Below, piece after piece: positions 12,703-23,200 of a stretch of 64,000 bases of DNA. The stretch comes from Gyrodactylus bullatarudis. Taxonomy: Eukaryota > Platyhelminthes > Monogenea > Gyrodactylidea > Gyrodactylidae. Under the pieces are notes generated by a model. That model made no database searches, was not told the DNA's origin, and saw only the letters and a program-made list of their open reading frames with translations. The stretch covers positions 62,001-126,000 of the forward strand of contig SSNU01000327.1 in the NCBI GenBank assembly GCA_012064415.1, in the 5' to 3' direction. The translations under genes and the position numbers were made by a program. Every line of letters begins with the position of its first letter. Positions within the stretch are counted from its first letter, which is position 1.

Positions 12703-12712
12703 AATAAATAAA
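12703..12712 (+). terminator. Overlapping polyadenylation hexamers
   Basis: AATAAATAAA gives two overlapping AATAAA signals 15 bp after the TGA of the EEP-like gene. Confidence 0.55.
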
Positions 12713-12940
12713 TTATAATTTTTAATGATGTCTATTTTGGTCTTCAAAGTTGGTTGATTTTGGAAAAATTAATAAGAAATCATAGACATATTCAGTATTA
12801 CTCGGGATCAAAAATCTTTTAATGAGGTTGTCAAACTAATATATATATTTCGAATTAAATATTTACGTATACTTACATACACATCAGAATATCCCATAGA
12901 GAAATTCATTATTGGATGTTTTTAAAAAGAACTTAATTAA

Positions 12941-12979
12941 AGAGAAATACGTATTTCGCCAGGTCTTATCAATCTCTAA
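12941..12979 (-). ncRNA. Degenerate hammerhead ribozyme motif in the left PLE tail
   Basis: Inverted copy of 14871-14909. On the minus strand the order is stem I strand TTAGAGA, core TTGATAA (consensus CTGATGA with C3 and G8 changed), stem II GACCTGGC, GAA, palindromic stem III ATACGTAT, then TTCTCT pairing with stem I. Two core substitutions predict an inactive ribozyme. Confidence 0.55.
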
Positions 12980-13008
12980 TCCTGGTCTGATATATGTTTA
13001 TAATATTA

Positions 13009-13320
13009 TGAATTTGAAAGAAAAATTGTTAATGAAATTGTAAAGTTGTGAAGAAAAACTTCCAATTGATGAAAAACCAAAAAACTTCTCCATTGATTTG
13101 TTCAAGTATAGAGAAGAAAAATTAAAAATCAATTGGGCCAAGGTAGTTGCAAGTCTTGTAAATGGTTCTTTTGTATGCATAAATTGGGATCTTCATTCAT
13201 GATTGAGAACTTTTCTCGAATTTTAAGATGCATTTGCTTGTCATCTGGGCATTTGAATAAAATTCTGAAATTTTCTTCATTAGCCTGGCAACCACATTGT
13301 TCTAGGTGTCTTTTTATAGA
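13009..13320. repeat. Left arm of the inner inverted repeat in the PLE
   Basis: Near-perfect reverse complement of 13483-13797. The arms share the end of a GIY-YIG reading frame (stop after QLPWPN) and about 125 bp after it. The 160-bp spacer belongs to the minus-strand copy. Confidence 0.85.
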
Positions 13321-13494
13321 AGAACTCTTTCTGTTGAGATGTTCTTGTATTCTGATGGCAAGTCTTCTTTCGGTTCTTCCTATATACTTGGCACCACATG
13401 TAGCTTGAAAACAATAGATGAGATTCGACTGCTCTTTTGGTTCAAGTTTATCTTTGAGTTGAAATTTCTGCAAATTTCTTTTATAAAAAGACAC
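13129..13494 (-). pseudogene. PLE GIY-YIG endonuclease domain, fragment
   Basis: Open fragment that contains the GIY-YIG core: NLIYCFQATCGAKYIGRTE, then LAIRIQEHL, then an ending QLPWPN. In Penelope-like elements this endonuclease is fused to the C terminus of the reverse transcriptase and nicks target DNA. No reverse transcriptase precedes it on this strand, because the element is truncated at about 13495, where the inverted plus-strand copy begins. Confidence 0.8.
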
Positions 13495-13671
13495 CTAGAA
13501 CAATGTGGTTGCCAGGCTAATGAAGAAAATTTCAGAATTTTATTCAAATGCCCAGATGACAAGCAAATGCATCTTAAAATTCGAGAAAAGTTCTCAATCA
13601 TGAATGAAGATCCCAATTTATGCATACAAAAGAACCATTTACAAGACTTGCAACTACCTTGGCCCAATTGA
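13485..13671 (+). pseudogene. PLE GIY-YIG C-terminal tail, second copy
   Basis: Encodes the same last ~60 residues as the minus-strand fragment (KRHLEQCGCQANEEN to QLPWPN), on the opposite strand. It sits directly upstream of a different PLE copy, which is the partial tandem layout typical of PLEs. Confidence 0.8.
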
Positions 13672-13796
13672 TTTTTAATTTTTCTTCTCTATACTTGAAC
13701 AAATCAATGGAGAAGTTTTTTGGTTTTTCATCAATTGGAAGTTTTTCTTCACAACTTTACAATTTCATTAACAATTTTTCTTTCAAATTCATAATA

Positions 13797-14606
13797 GAGT
13801 CTAACGGTATTTTAAGTTTCCTAGATGTCAAACTAACTAGAAGAGAAGACGGATCAATTCTAAGAAATATTTTTAAGAAGAAGACTGACAATGGCAAATA
13901 TCTTCATTATGCCAGTTTTAGTCCAGTTTCACATAAGGTTGGCTTAGTAATTGGTCTAGGGAAGAGGATAAGAAGAATCGCGAGTCCTGAGGAATGGACA
14001 AATGAAATAGAGAATTCGAAGTCATGTTTGATGGAAAATGGTTATCCATCCAAATTTGTTGACAAATTCATCAATCAACCTATAGTTATAACTATAATTA
14101 TAGATGAGGAAGTTGAAACAGAAGAGGTGGATAAAATTACTATTTTCATGAAGCTTAACTCCAAAGGAGATGGTTTCAGTAATGATTTAAGAAGAAGACT
14201 TAATAATCTCATCGATCAACATTATAATAATATACAATTGAAAATTGTATTTAAAACACAGAGATTGTTCAGTTTGATTCATAAGGATTTACTCAAGTCT
14301 GAAGAGAAAACTCTATTAGTTTATAAATTCCAATGTGATTGTGGCGCTTCTTACATAGGAAGAACTATTAGGAAATTGTCTACAAGATCGAATGATCATT
14401 TACATAAGGATACCGCGGTTACTATACATCTTAAACAAGAAAACCACTATGCTTCAATTTCAAATTTTTCCGTTTTATATAAAAACCCTGGAGATGACAG
14501 CATAGATGTGAGGGTAAAGGAGAAATTCTTTAACAATCAACACAAACCTAATCTATGTGTTCAGAAAAACTATTCATATAATCTTCAACTACCTTGGCCG
14601 ATGTGA
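13797..14606 (+). pseudogene. PLE reverse transcriptase C-terminal part plus GIY-YIG domain, 5' truncated
   Basis: The frame begins inside the reverse transcriptase at SNGILSFLDVKLTRRED, matching the PLE pattern G-x-L-x-F-L-D-V-x-x-x-R. It continues through a YLHYASFSPVSHK segment (usual PLE: Y-L-x-x-x-S-x-H-P-x-x-H-K), a GYPSKFVDKFI linker and a full GIY-YIG domain (LVYKFQCDCGASYIGRTIRK, then LSTRSNDHL), and ends at QLPWPM. The palm motifs with catalytic Asp residues are missing, so this is a dead 5'-truncated copy. Its GIY-YIG half differs clearly from the 13129-13494 copy, so two PLE subfamilies are mixed here. The frame also opens upstream into the repeat arm at 13620, but that stretch belongs to the other copy. 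Confidence 0.85.
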
Positions 14607-14759
14607 GCTTTTTCAATTTTCTCTCCATTGTTGCTAATTATTGGAGAGTTTTGGTGTTTTTTCAGCTTGCATTTATTCTTATTTCTAAAACTTTTACTAT
14701 TTCTTTCATATTTGTAAATTATTTTCATTCAATTATTTAACTCTTATCATTTTTAAAGT

Positions 14760-14800
14760 GATACCACTGATGATCCTTTAAGAAATACGTATTTGGTGTT
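14760..14800 (+). ncRNA. Hammerhead ribozyme-like motif in PLE 3' region
   Basis: Order on the plus strand: stem I strand GATACCA; core CTGATGA (14767-14773); short stem II TCCTTTAA; GAA (14782-14784); palindromic stem III ATACGTAT (14785-14792); position 17 T (14793); then TGGTGTT, which pairs with GATACCA over seven positions including two G-U pairs. This is the permutation (open stem I) reported for hammerheads of Penelope-like elements, which have very short stem III. It lies 150 bp after the GIY-YIG stop codon. Stem II is weak. Confidence 0.65.
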
Positions 14801-14870
14801 AATATATCTTTTTCTTCAATTTTAATAAATTCATAATATTATAATATTATAAACATATATCAGACCAGGA

Positions 14871-14909
14871 TTAGAGATTGATAAGACCTGGCGAAATACG
14901 TATTTCTCT
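14871..14909 (+). ncRNA. Degenerate hammerhead motif in the right PLE tail
   Basis: Same design as the motif 100 bp upstream but with core TTGATAA, stem II GACCTGGC, GAA and stem III ATACGTAT. AGAGA before the core pairs with TCTCT after the cleavage site. The two core changes are transitions (C to T, G to A), which would probably abolish activity. Confidence 0.55.
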
Positions 14910-14987
14910 TTAATAAAGTTCTTTTTAAAAACATTCAATAATATATATATGTTACGACCAAGTTAGAAACTAAAATCAGTCGGTCAG

Positions 14988-15739
14988 TGTATAAATTGTT
15001 CGTTTCAACGCTGAATGTAGAAACTCAGTTTCCCCATTGACCATTTTATTAATTTCTACCCTAGTATGAATAAATAAGGTAATAAATAATGCAATGCTTC
15101 ATATTTATCTTTATACATATTCTAAGAAATTTCAAATGAAAAAGGTTTATTTGAAAATTAAAAATAATTTGTCTATTTGGCAAGCATTGGGATTTTGTTA
15201 AAAATCTTTTCGTATCTTGCATGTTTAGGAATTAAGTCCAACAAAAATGGTCTCGATTGGTTGATAATTATTAATATTATAATATTGATCCTATAATAAA
15301 CGATAGAACTAATGATAGGTCTGATAAATATTGACATTTTCAGTTCTTCAGATTTACTGGGTTTGAATAAAATTCAAATGTTTTCAAAGGCAAACCACTT
15401 GAACTAAAATTTGACTTCTATTTCGGTCCTAGTGTAATCGTGACAAAAACTGAAAGATAAACAAACAAAACGTTCAAAATCGGTTAAGTATTATTACAAG
15501 CGATTTTTTTATTTATAATTTATTGATAAAGATATTATGATTTAAATAAGGAATGATAAATTTTTTTTTGAATGAGTGAGACTTGACGATTTTGAAAAAA
15601 CCCTCTTTTATATTCATAAAGATAATACTTATAATTAGATAAGCATTGGATTATTTATTTATACTAGGGTAGAAATTAATAAAATGGCCAATGTGGAAAC
15701 TGAGTTTCTACATTGATCGTTGAAACGAACAGTTTATAT
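14988..15739. repeat. Foldback element with ~110-bp inverted repeats
   Basis: Arms 14988-15099 and 15641-15739 are imperfect reverse complements; both include a GTAGAAATTAATAAAATGG block (and its complement). The 540-bp spacer is AT-rich with no coding sequence. The left flank is (AT)n-GTTAC at 14941-14955, the same border as the neighbouring palindrome. Confidence 0.75.
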
Positions 15740-16866
15740 GTTACGTTCAAAGTGGAAACTCATACTGTACAACTAATCGGTCAATGTGGAAACTCGGTGT
15801 ACAATTTGAACATAATGACTAAACGTACAATGTGTACACTGCTCACTCTGTGTTCGGGAAATAAGTCTCATCTATCTTAAGGTCTTAAGGTCTTTTAATT
15901 TAAGAAAAGTTCGAATATAATATTCATTTATTTATTATTACATGAAAAACTTTTATAGGACCTAGAATTGCAAAGAACTTTATTTCTTCTGCATTTCCCC
16001 CTATTTGACAGGCATTCAGTGGCAAAATCATACCTCAACATTCTTTGGCCCCATGAAAATCAAACTTCCTTTGAAGCAGTTTAGATAGATAGAGAATCTC
16101 TATGAGAAATCCTTCAGGGACTTCTTTGCTATTTTCAAGAGGTTCTCATCTTCATTTAATAGCATTTTGGATGCTCTGACTTTAGTGATAAGATTGTAGT
16201 ATTTCGTATCGTTAAGTTTTAATGAATTTTGGATTGATAACTTAAAACTATATCAATTGAGAAACCTGGACCTTTTTGACGCATTGTAGAGGTTTCTCAA
16301 ATTAAGACTTATGTGTTACATAAGACGAATACACTGTGGTCGAAAACTTGAAACTTAATCAAAGGGTAAAACATTTACTTTTTCTTAGTTGAATGCACAC
16401 AGACCAATTAATATCTGAATGTGATTATTGGAAACTGCTGTTTATTCAACAAAATTGGGCTTTAAACTTGTAATTCAAGATTTTTAAAAAGTTTCCAGTG
16501 ATCACATTGTACCTTTAATCATTATATTCAAAGTGTACACCATCAACTGTTCAATGTGTACACCGAGTTTCCACATTGACCAATTAGTTGTACACACTGA
16601 ACGTTCAGTGTATATGTTACAGTGAATCTGGAAACTTATGTGAGTCTGCAGACTCACTGATTGTTGCCCGGGGATTCTGCAGAATTCCTAAAGTTTCCAG
16701 ATTCACTGTGACTAATGAATAACTTATCAGGGAATCTGAATACCGAGTTTCCAGATTCCCTTGTTTACTAGGGATTCTGCAGACTTTCAGGGAGTCTGCA
16801 GACTCACATAAGTTTCCAGATTCACTGTAACATATAGACTGTACGAGTTTCCACTTTGAACGTAAC
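15740..16866. repeat. Nested palindrome bounded by GTTAC and GTAAC
   Basis: Outer pair: 15740-15770 against 16841-16866 (GTTACGTTCAAAGTGGAAAC and complement). Second pair: 15771-15810 against 16549-16589 (contains CAATGTGGAAACTCGGTGTA and complement). A shorter self-complementary core ACACTGAACGTTCAGTGT lies near 16592-16610, and a third complete hairpin is set at 16616-16831. The order A-B-spacer-B'-C-A' indicates insertion of hairpin C next to the outer right arm. No coding capacity. Confidence 0.8.
16616..16831. repeat. 216-bp hairpin with ~42-bp arms
   Basis: Arms 16616-16657 and 16790-16831 are nearly perfect complements, starting GTTACAGTGAATCTGGAAAC and ending with the reverse complement GTAAC. 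The interior holds further copies of the same unit (GTTTCCAGATTC, GGGATTCTGCAG) in both orientations. Confidence 0.85.
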
Positions 16867-17299
16867 ATATACACTGTTTTTAGTCTATACATTGGTAAAA
16901 AAAATTTTAGAAAGTTATTTTTAATTATCACAACAAGAAGATGAGAATTTTAAAGATATCTGAAAAAATATTCCTTCGTTCTAATTCTTTTATTTTGAGT
17001 TGCTTTTTTTAATGAGAATCAAAATAATCTTAGGAAACCGGCTATTCTTATTGGGAAAAGCTGATGTCTGCCTCTCGCAATCAGGCTGATAATAAACTTC
17101 CGCTTTTATTCTAATAGGTCATTGTTAAATTTTTCAGCATCCACTAATGACTTGTAAAATAAACATCTTATCATTACTGCTTTGCTTCGCGAAAAATTGA
17201 ACTTTGATCATACAGATCAATTATTTTCAGTTTTGTATACTTATAAATTGACTTAATAAAAACTTACCCAATGAATCATAATTGAACTTGTCTTCACTC
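16867..17299. other. Intergenic upstream of the PAN-domain gene
   Basis: No feature beyond AT-rich DNA. It should contain the promoter of the gene starting at 17300; a TATA-like TATACTTATAAATT lies around 17235. Confidence 0.35.
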
Positions 17300-20200
17300 A
17301 TGATCAAAAATTGGAATAATATTTACACAATTTTACTTTTAACATGCACAATATCCTTTACGGAATGTTTCAATGCAACCGACATTGATTTTGACCCCAA
17401 GGATTATCAATTGCCTCCGAAATTTTATATCAGCTATACTCGTACACATGGTGAGGAAAATATAGTTGGTTTTGAACTGTCAAATAATGAAACTGTTGTT
17501 GGCTCATATAAACTGGGAATGAAGCATTGGATGCACTTCTTTGAGGTTAATGAGGAAAAGTTCCTCACTATCAATAAGAATGATGGTAAATTATAAGTTA
17601 TTTATTCAAATTTGTACATTATTCAGGAATTTGCGAACGCTTAAGCATGATAGAAATTCCTCTCGAGATGATGAACCTTTATTGTTTTTTAAATTTTTTC
17701 CCCGTCACTAAGAATTATGTAGGTTTTCAGAAAAGATTAATCCATTCCAATTAGGTTAAGGAGGAAATTCCTGAAAAACAACAAGTCCAACTCGAGACAA
17801 CCATAGTTACAAGGGAGTTCTCAATAAAAATCACCATGATATTTGGTTCCGGTAATTCATGTCGATAATTTCATCTCTTTCTCTGTAGAAAAGAGTAAAG
17901 TAACAGACCTCTATGAGTTGAAATCATTGGTCATCGATAAAAATTCACTCATCATCAAGTACGATATTGGGGATTGGATTTATACTGAGTCAGAAATTGA
18001 GAAAAACTTGATGGAATTTGTGAGACATGTTATAAATAACTTAATCATTTCTAGCCCATTACAGAAATCTTTTGTAAAAATCTTGAAAAGGTTGAACTCC
18101 CTGAATTTCCTTCTGGTCCAACTGAATATTTATTCAAATTTGACGATCAGCATTTTTCTGTAGGGAGGAAATTTTTTTTAGTTTTTTCTTTAGATCACTA
18201 TCGACCCTGTAAATTATCTTGGTATCTACCGAGATCAGATCGTTTCAGAGTATACACTAGTGAACTTTCAGACTGGTAAGTTACATTTAGATAAGCTCAA
18301 GGACTAAAATACTTTACAAATATGCGTGAAGATGAAAAGAATTCATGTGATATTCTAAAACAAACTCCAGTGGATAAGAAACCCTTGGCATGCATGAAAG
18401 AGGCTTATTGTATTTATGGAATATCGGATAATCTTGAATACTATTTTGTTACAAGGGCGTATTATAAGGGTGAAATGGTCTACATTTACTCAACGAACCA
18501 ATTGGAGTATTTCAAATTGATCGATAATATCTTCTATGATGTATATGTTTATCGGATTCAAGAGAGTTCAACAAGCAGTATACCTTTGGAGATTATCGTC
18601 CTACCAATAGTTAGTTGAATGGATTTGAATTTTTTTGGATAAAATATCTTACCTCTTCCAGAATGCTCAGCGTTTCTCGATCAAATACAATGCATCACCC
18701 ATTAGAAATGATTACTTTGAAGATTTACGGCATCAGATTAGAAACTGCATCAAGAAGCCGTTGAGGACGGAGGTCACATTTAGATTTTCGGGTAATTCTT
18801 TTTAACCTAATTGGCGAATGCGTATTTTGAATTATAGTCGATCCAAAGAACTTATTGTCAGTCGCCTATAATCCAAAACTTTTGACAGTATTCAATGAGA
18901 AAATTGATGAAATAGTTTCAAACCAATACGATAAAATCAGACTCATTCCGCCAAACATTTTGGCCGATCTTGATTCAATTGTGATCAAATTTGAGATTAT
19001 TGAAAGATTCAACTTGAAAAGTGGGTTTTTGCATCTCAATTTTTTTTCTCTACAGAATATTTTTACATTATGGAAAATATGGCAATGAAGGATGGATTTG
19101 ATGTTCCCGCAAAAACATTTGATCAATGCATCAAGGCCTGTTTCGACAGTATCAAATGTTTGACGTGGTCATTTAAAGGAAACACTTGCTTGCATAATTA
19201 CAGCTCCAAAGATCCATCTAGCATGGAAAAATATCAAGGCTCAATAGCTGGCCAGCGTATGTGATCCCTGATCATTCGATTGAGATTATTCAACCTTTCT
19301 TTAATAGGTCTTATCGCTCCATTCAGAAAGGATTTTTCCTCTCAGGAGATGATTTCCATAATTAGGCACTATTACGAGACTGAGGGAATAAAACTGTTGG
19401 TTCCATTCAAGTCAAAGTTTTTCATACTAAATGCAACCGATTTTTCAGTTGGTCAGTCAAAGGGTAAATTGTTATCTTTGTACAATGAGGTCAGAAAAAA
19501 GTACTCTCCATTTAAAATAGGGTACTTTCAATCCACATTGACAACACCAAAAGTTATAAATGCTGTGAGTTTCATATTGATTTTTCCTTCTTTTACTGAG
19601 CTGTACCAATGCAAAAAGAGTTAATTCCAAAAATGATCCCAAAGAAAATACTTTTCCATGTATGTACTCAAAAATGCTACTTTGGGATTTAATTTTTAGT
19701 TTTACTGAATCATTGAATACAAGTCTATTGAAAATAATAGAAAAGCATCCATTCAATATTAAAATTTCTTATTGACTAATAAATTATTTGCAAAGAACTT
19801 CTATTCTAAAAATGAACTTTCTCTTTGTATAGAGCCCTTGATAGAAAAATAACGCAAATCTAGGTTCTTACAAGTTTTCTCAGCCTCTAAAGAAGATTTA
19901 TTTCATGTTTCTCAAGATCAAAATAGTGAAATAAGAAGAGTAGTCAATTTCAACTAGTAAAAATGTTCTTTAAGTTTTGCAAAATTTATTGGCCATATCC
20001 TTTTAAACATTTGTAATTTTTGTTATTACTAGGGCAACCAAATGCCTTTTTTGCCTTTTTTGTCCATAGATTAATACTAATGTATTAAGCCTGAAAATGT
20101 TATTAAAAATCTCCTGATAGCTTGGGTATAGAGTTGGATATGCCTTTTTTGCCTATTTTCATCCAAAAAAAGCCTTTTTGAATTTACTTCTTAAAAAGCC

Positions 20201-23200
20201 ATTTTTGCATTAAAATAAGAAAGAATCCCCTGTCCAATCTCAGATACAATCAACAATTAATAAAAAATATGACATTATAGGCTTAAATTTGCACTCAGGA
20301 TACGACTTCAATAAAAAAATCGAAGGCTGTTAACCGTAAAATCATCATGATATTCTACATTTAATGCTTCTAATAACTAAAGTTTACAACGAGGACTTTC
20401 AAAACTTAATTTCAACATAAATCCTAGCTAAAATTAAAAAGACCAAGTTCGTAAATTCAATTGAAACCTCCCTTTACTCTCCAAATCTAGAGAAAATCAC
20501 AAGCAAAATGGTCCAAACGAATAATTTAAAAATATAATCAATCAGATTGCTGAGATTCATACTTAATTCATTGGATGATCATTCTTAACCAATGATAATT
20601 AAAAATTATTTGTTAAAGGTTCTTGGTGAGTTGAAAATGCTTGTGATAAAAATTCTTTTTGAAAAATTGAACCAGTTCGTATCCATACCATGCAAATCGC
20701 AATAGTTCACCGGTAAAATGTATTCAGTTTACTCAGAATTCAATGAGATACTCATTGTGAGGATTCAGAAATCGAGTGAATATATAGTTGAAGTAATAAA
20801 GCTTCTATTTCGCCGGATCTCTTCAGACTATTACACCGGCTTGATATATATAGTAAAATTCAACAGATAAATGTTCCTAGTCATCCTCTGATTGGTTGAA
20901 ATCAATATTATACACTGATGAAGGGGAGGGATAGGATCACACTGTTAGTCACCACGGTCATTATTTCCTCTTTACATATCTGTCTATTAGGGGTTGTCCA
21001 CTTAAACTTTTACGTTTTCTACCTTTTTTCTTTAATGCAGGTGTAGAATTGGTAGAAATTTTTGGTTCGCTCAGGGTGCTAATTACTGGCTGAGAGTTAA
21101 TTTGATTATCAACTTTCGTTGACTTCTCTGAGTTTACACTTTTGCTCTCATTTGTAATAGTTGCTGGGTCATAGGACTGAAGTTGATTTGATTGAGACGT
21201 AGATTCAACTACTTGCTCTTTTTGTTCACAATTGTTATCAATCTCACTTGTTTCAGCTTTCTGAGTTGAGGTAGCAACAGGGCCATCACTAAGTAATCTA
21301 GCAATTTTTTGGATTTTCTTTCTCTGTGTGAATCGCTTCTTCCCTTCGATACCTAATTGCGTTGCCAATTCTTTCTGCTTGCAGAGGTCTGGTTTCAACG
21401 TTTTGATGTAATGGGCCTCGGCTTTGCACAAGACTTTTTCTCTAACTGCTCGGGTAACACATGGATCAGCTTGGTACAAGATACTGAAATTGGTCACATC
21501 AGCAGTGTGACTTGTATTGCAACGGTGCTCTTGGACCGCTGAACCGACGTTGCCTACTCGCAGATGTTCCTTAATTCTTACTTTGACTGGTCTGACAGTC
21601 TGTCCCACATTTGTTAAAGGTTCTTGGTAGGTTGAAAACGCTTGTGATAAAAATTCGTTTTGAAAAATTGAACCAGTTCGTATCCATACCATGCAAATTG
21701 CAATAGTTCACCGGTAAAATGTATTCAGTTTAAGCGAAAATTATTATTTGCCTTTTTTCCAAAATTTTGCCTGAAAAAATGCCTTTTTATCATTCAATAA
21801 ACTGCCTTTTTCTGATTGCCCTAGTTATTAGTAATAACTTATTACTAATAAGTAAGAAGTTTCTCCTGTCCTAAATGAATAAATTGCAATCAAAAGCAGC
21901 TTACTTGGAGATCATTATTCTTTGTGATGTCAAGAATCTGAAATCGAGACTTGAAGATTACGAAATAAATAAGAAAGACCATTCACGAGCCGAAAACAAA
22001 TCCAAAGCTGAAAAAAATGCAATTTAGTGTCAAATAAAATTATTTCCTTTTGGTTTGGAAAAATTTTTCTTTTGGGATCATTTTTGGAAAAATATTTTCT
22101 TCGGGGTCTCTTTTGAAAATTTTTGCGGTCATTTTTGGAATTAACCCTTTTTTTAAGGGACAATGTTACTTATATGCTGACAGAATAAGAGAAAATATAG
22201 TCAGAGGATTCACATTTAACAAAAGCAGTCAGGAATGTAGAATCGGATTGTATCAGTTAGTATCAAAGCCCAATTCACAAATTACCAACAGTTACAGCAA
22301 TGACAATTTGATCAAATATTTCAGTAAGTAGTGGTACTCAAAATCACAAAAATAATTCTTTTTATAATTCTAATTCGAAAATAAAACGTTTCTCAATTTA
22401 ATTTCTACAACAGTTGATGTCATGAAAATATTCAATAGTGATGACATTTCGTATTACATTGGCGGTGATTTAAGAGAATACAAGAATGAAAATTTTACAT
22501 ATTGGAGAAATATCGATTCGGTAAAGGATTGTGGTGAAAACTGTTACTTTAACTCGAAGGAAATTTGCCAATCTTTCTATTACTCTCCAATTACGAATGA
22601 TTGTTTTACTTCAAGTCAATTTATTTGGGCTCCATTTAACAAAATTGAAAAGACCACAGATCAAGATAAAACTTTTAGATATCGAAGTGAGCTTTTATTG
22701 ACATGATAAAAAATATTTTTTTTTAATGTTTCCTTTGTCTACTACACAGTATCGGAAGATTCATCATTCCAAAAGAACAACTATAAACTGAAATTTTCCA
22801 ATGAAAAACTGAAAAAACTCAAAAGGGGTAGTTTGAAAAAACCGCAACATGATTGTCTGTCAGATGAGAGATGTTTAGGTTACCTCATTTGCTACAATGA
22901 AGTGAAAGATTTAGTTCCATCAAAAGTTTACCTGTATCAAGTTCAGGATATATCGATGAGTTTAGCTGATGACAGGGAGGAATTTCTACTCTGCACTGAT
23001 CAGAAAAGTAAGATTTTTCAACATATCTTATCTGTAAAAAATTATTAATTATGATAATTACTTATAAGTAGTAACCAGTTTTATTATTTAGGAAAGTATT
23101 TGGAAAACATCCTGATGCAAGAAAAGTATCAAGACATTTACCAGATTAGCAAAGGTGGAATTTTCGCTTGTTGTCTAATTTTTATGCTCTTTGGGTTTCT

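Larger units (their letters stand above)
12908..14944. mobile_element. Compound Penelope-like element (PLE), inverted copies with shared tails
   Basis: The two ends, 12908-13013 and about 14826-14944, are inverted copies of one ~100-bp tail carrying a degenerate hammerhead motif. Inside are a second inverted repeat (13009-13320 against 13483-13797) and three pieces of PLE coding sequence: a GIY-YIG piece on the minus strand (13129-13494), a GIY-YIG tail on the plus strand (13485-13671) and a reverse-transcriptase end plus GIY-YIG domain on the plus strand (13797-14606). PLEs are known for 5' truncation, partial tandem copies (pseudo-LTRs) and inverted arrangements, which fits. The piece is 5' truncated and not autonomous. 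Confidence 0.85.
20030..21823. mobile_element. Non-autonomous hAT-like element with a nested PLE fragment
   Basis: Ends are short inverted repeats TAGGGCAACCA and, complementing the right side, TAGGGCAATCA. They begin with TAGGG, which fits the hAT terminal rule Y-A-R-N-G. They are flanked by 8-bp sequences GTTATTAC (20022-20029) and GTTATTAG (21824-21831), 7 of 8 identical, the length expected of a hAT target duplication. Subterminal DNA is rich in GCCTTTTTTGCC units on both sides. No hAT transposase is inside; the middle (20610-21731) is Penelope-like. It lies in an intron of the PAN-domain gene. Confidence 0.65.

Noticed and set aside
13306..13671. 121-aa plus-strand frame starting at 13306
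   Set aside because: Its first half is antisense to the minus-strand GIY-YIG copy; only 13485-13671 is real PLE sequence.
16617..16931. 104-aa minus-strand reading frame in the palindromes
   Set aside because: It consists of repeat units of the hairpin (GTTTCCAGATTC and similar) and has no protein-like features.
21930..22163. 77-aa Lys/Asn-rich minus-strand frame
   Set aside because: Antisense to simple TTTTTGG repeats in front of a PAN-gene exon; low complexity.
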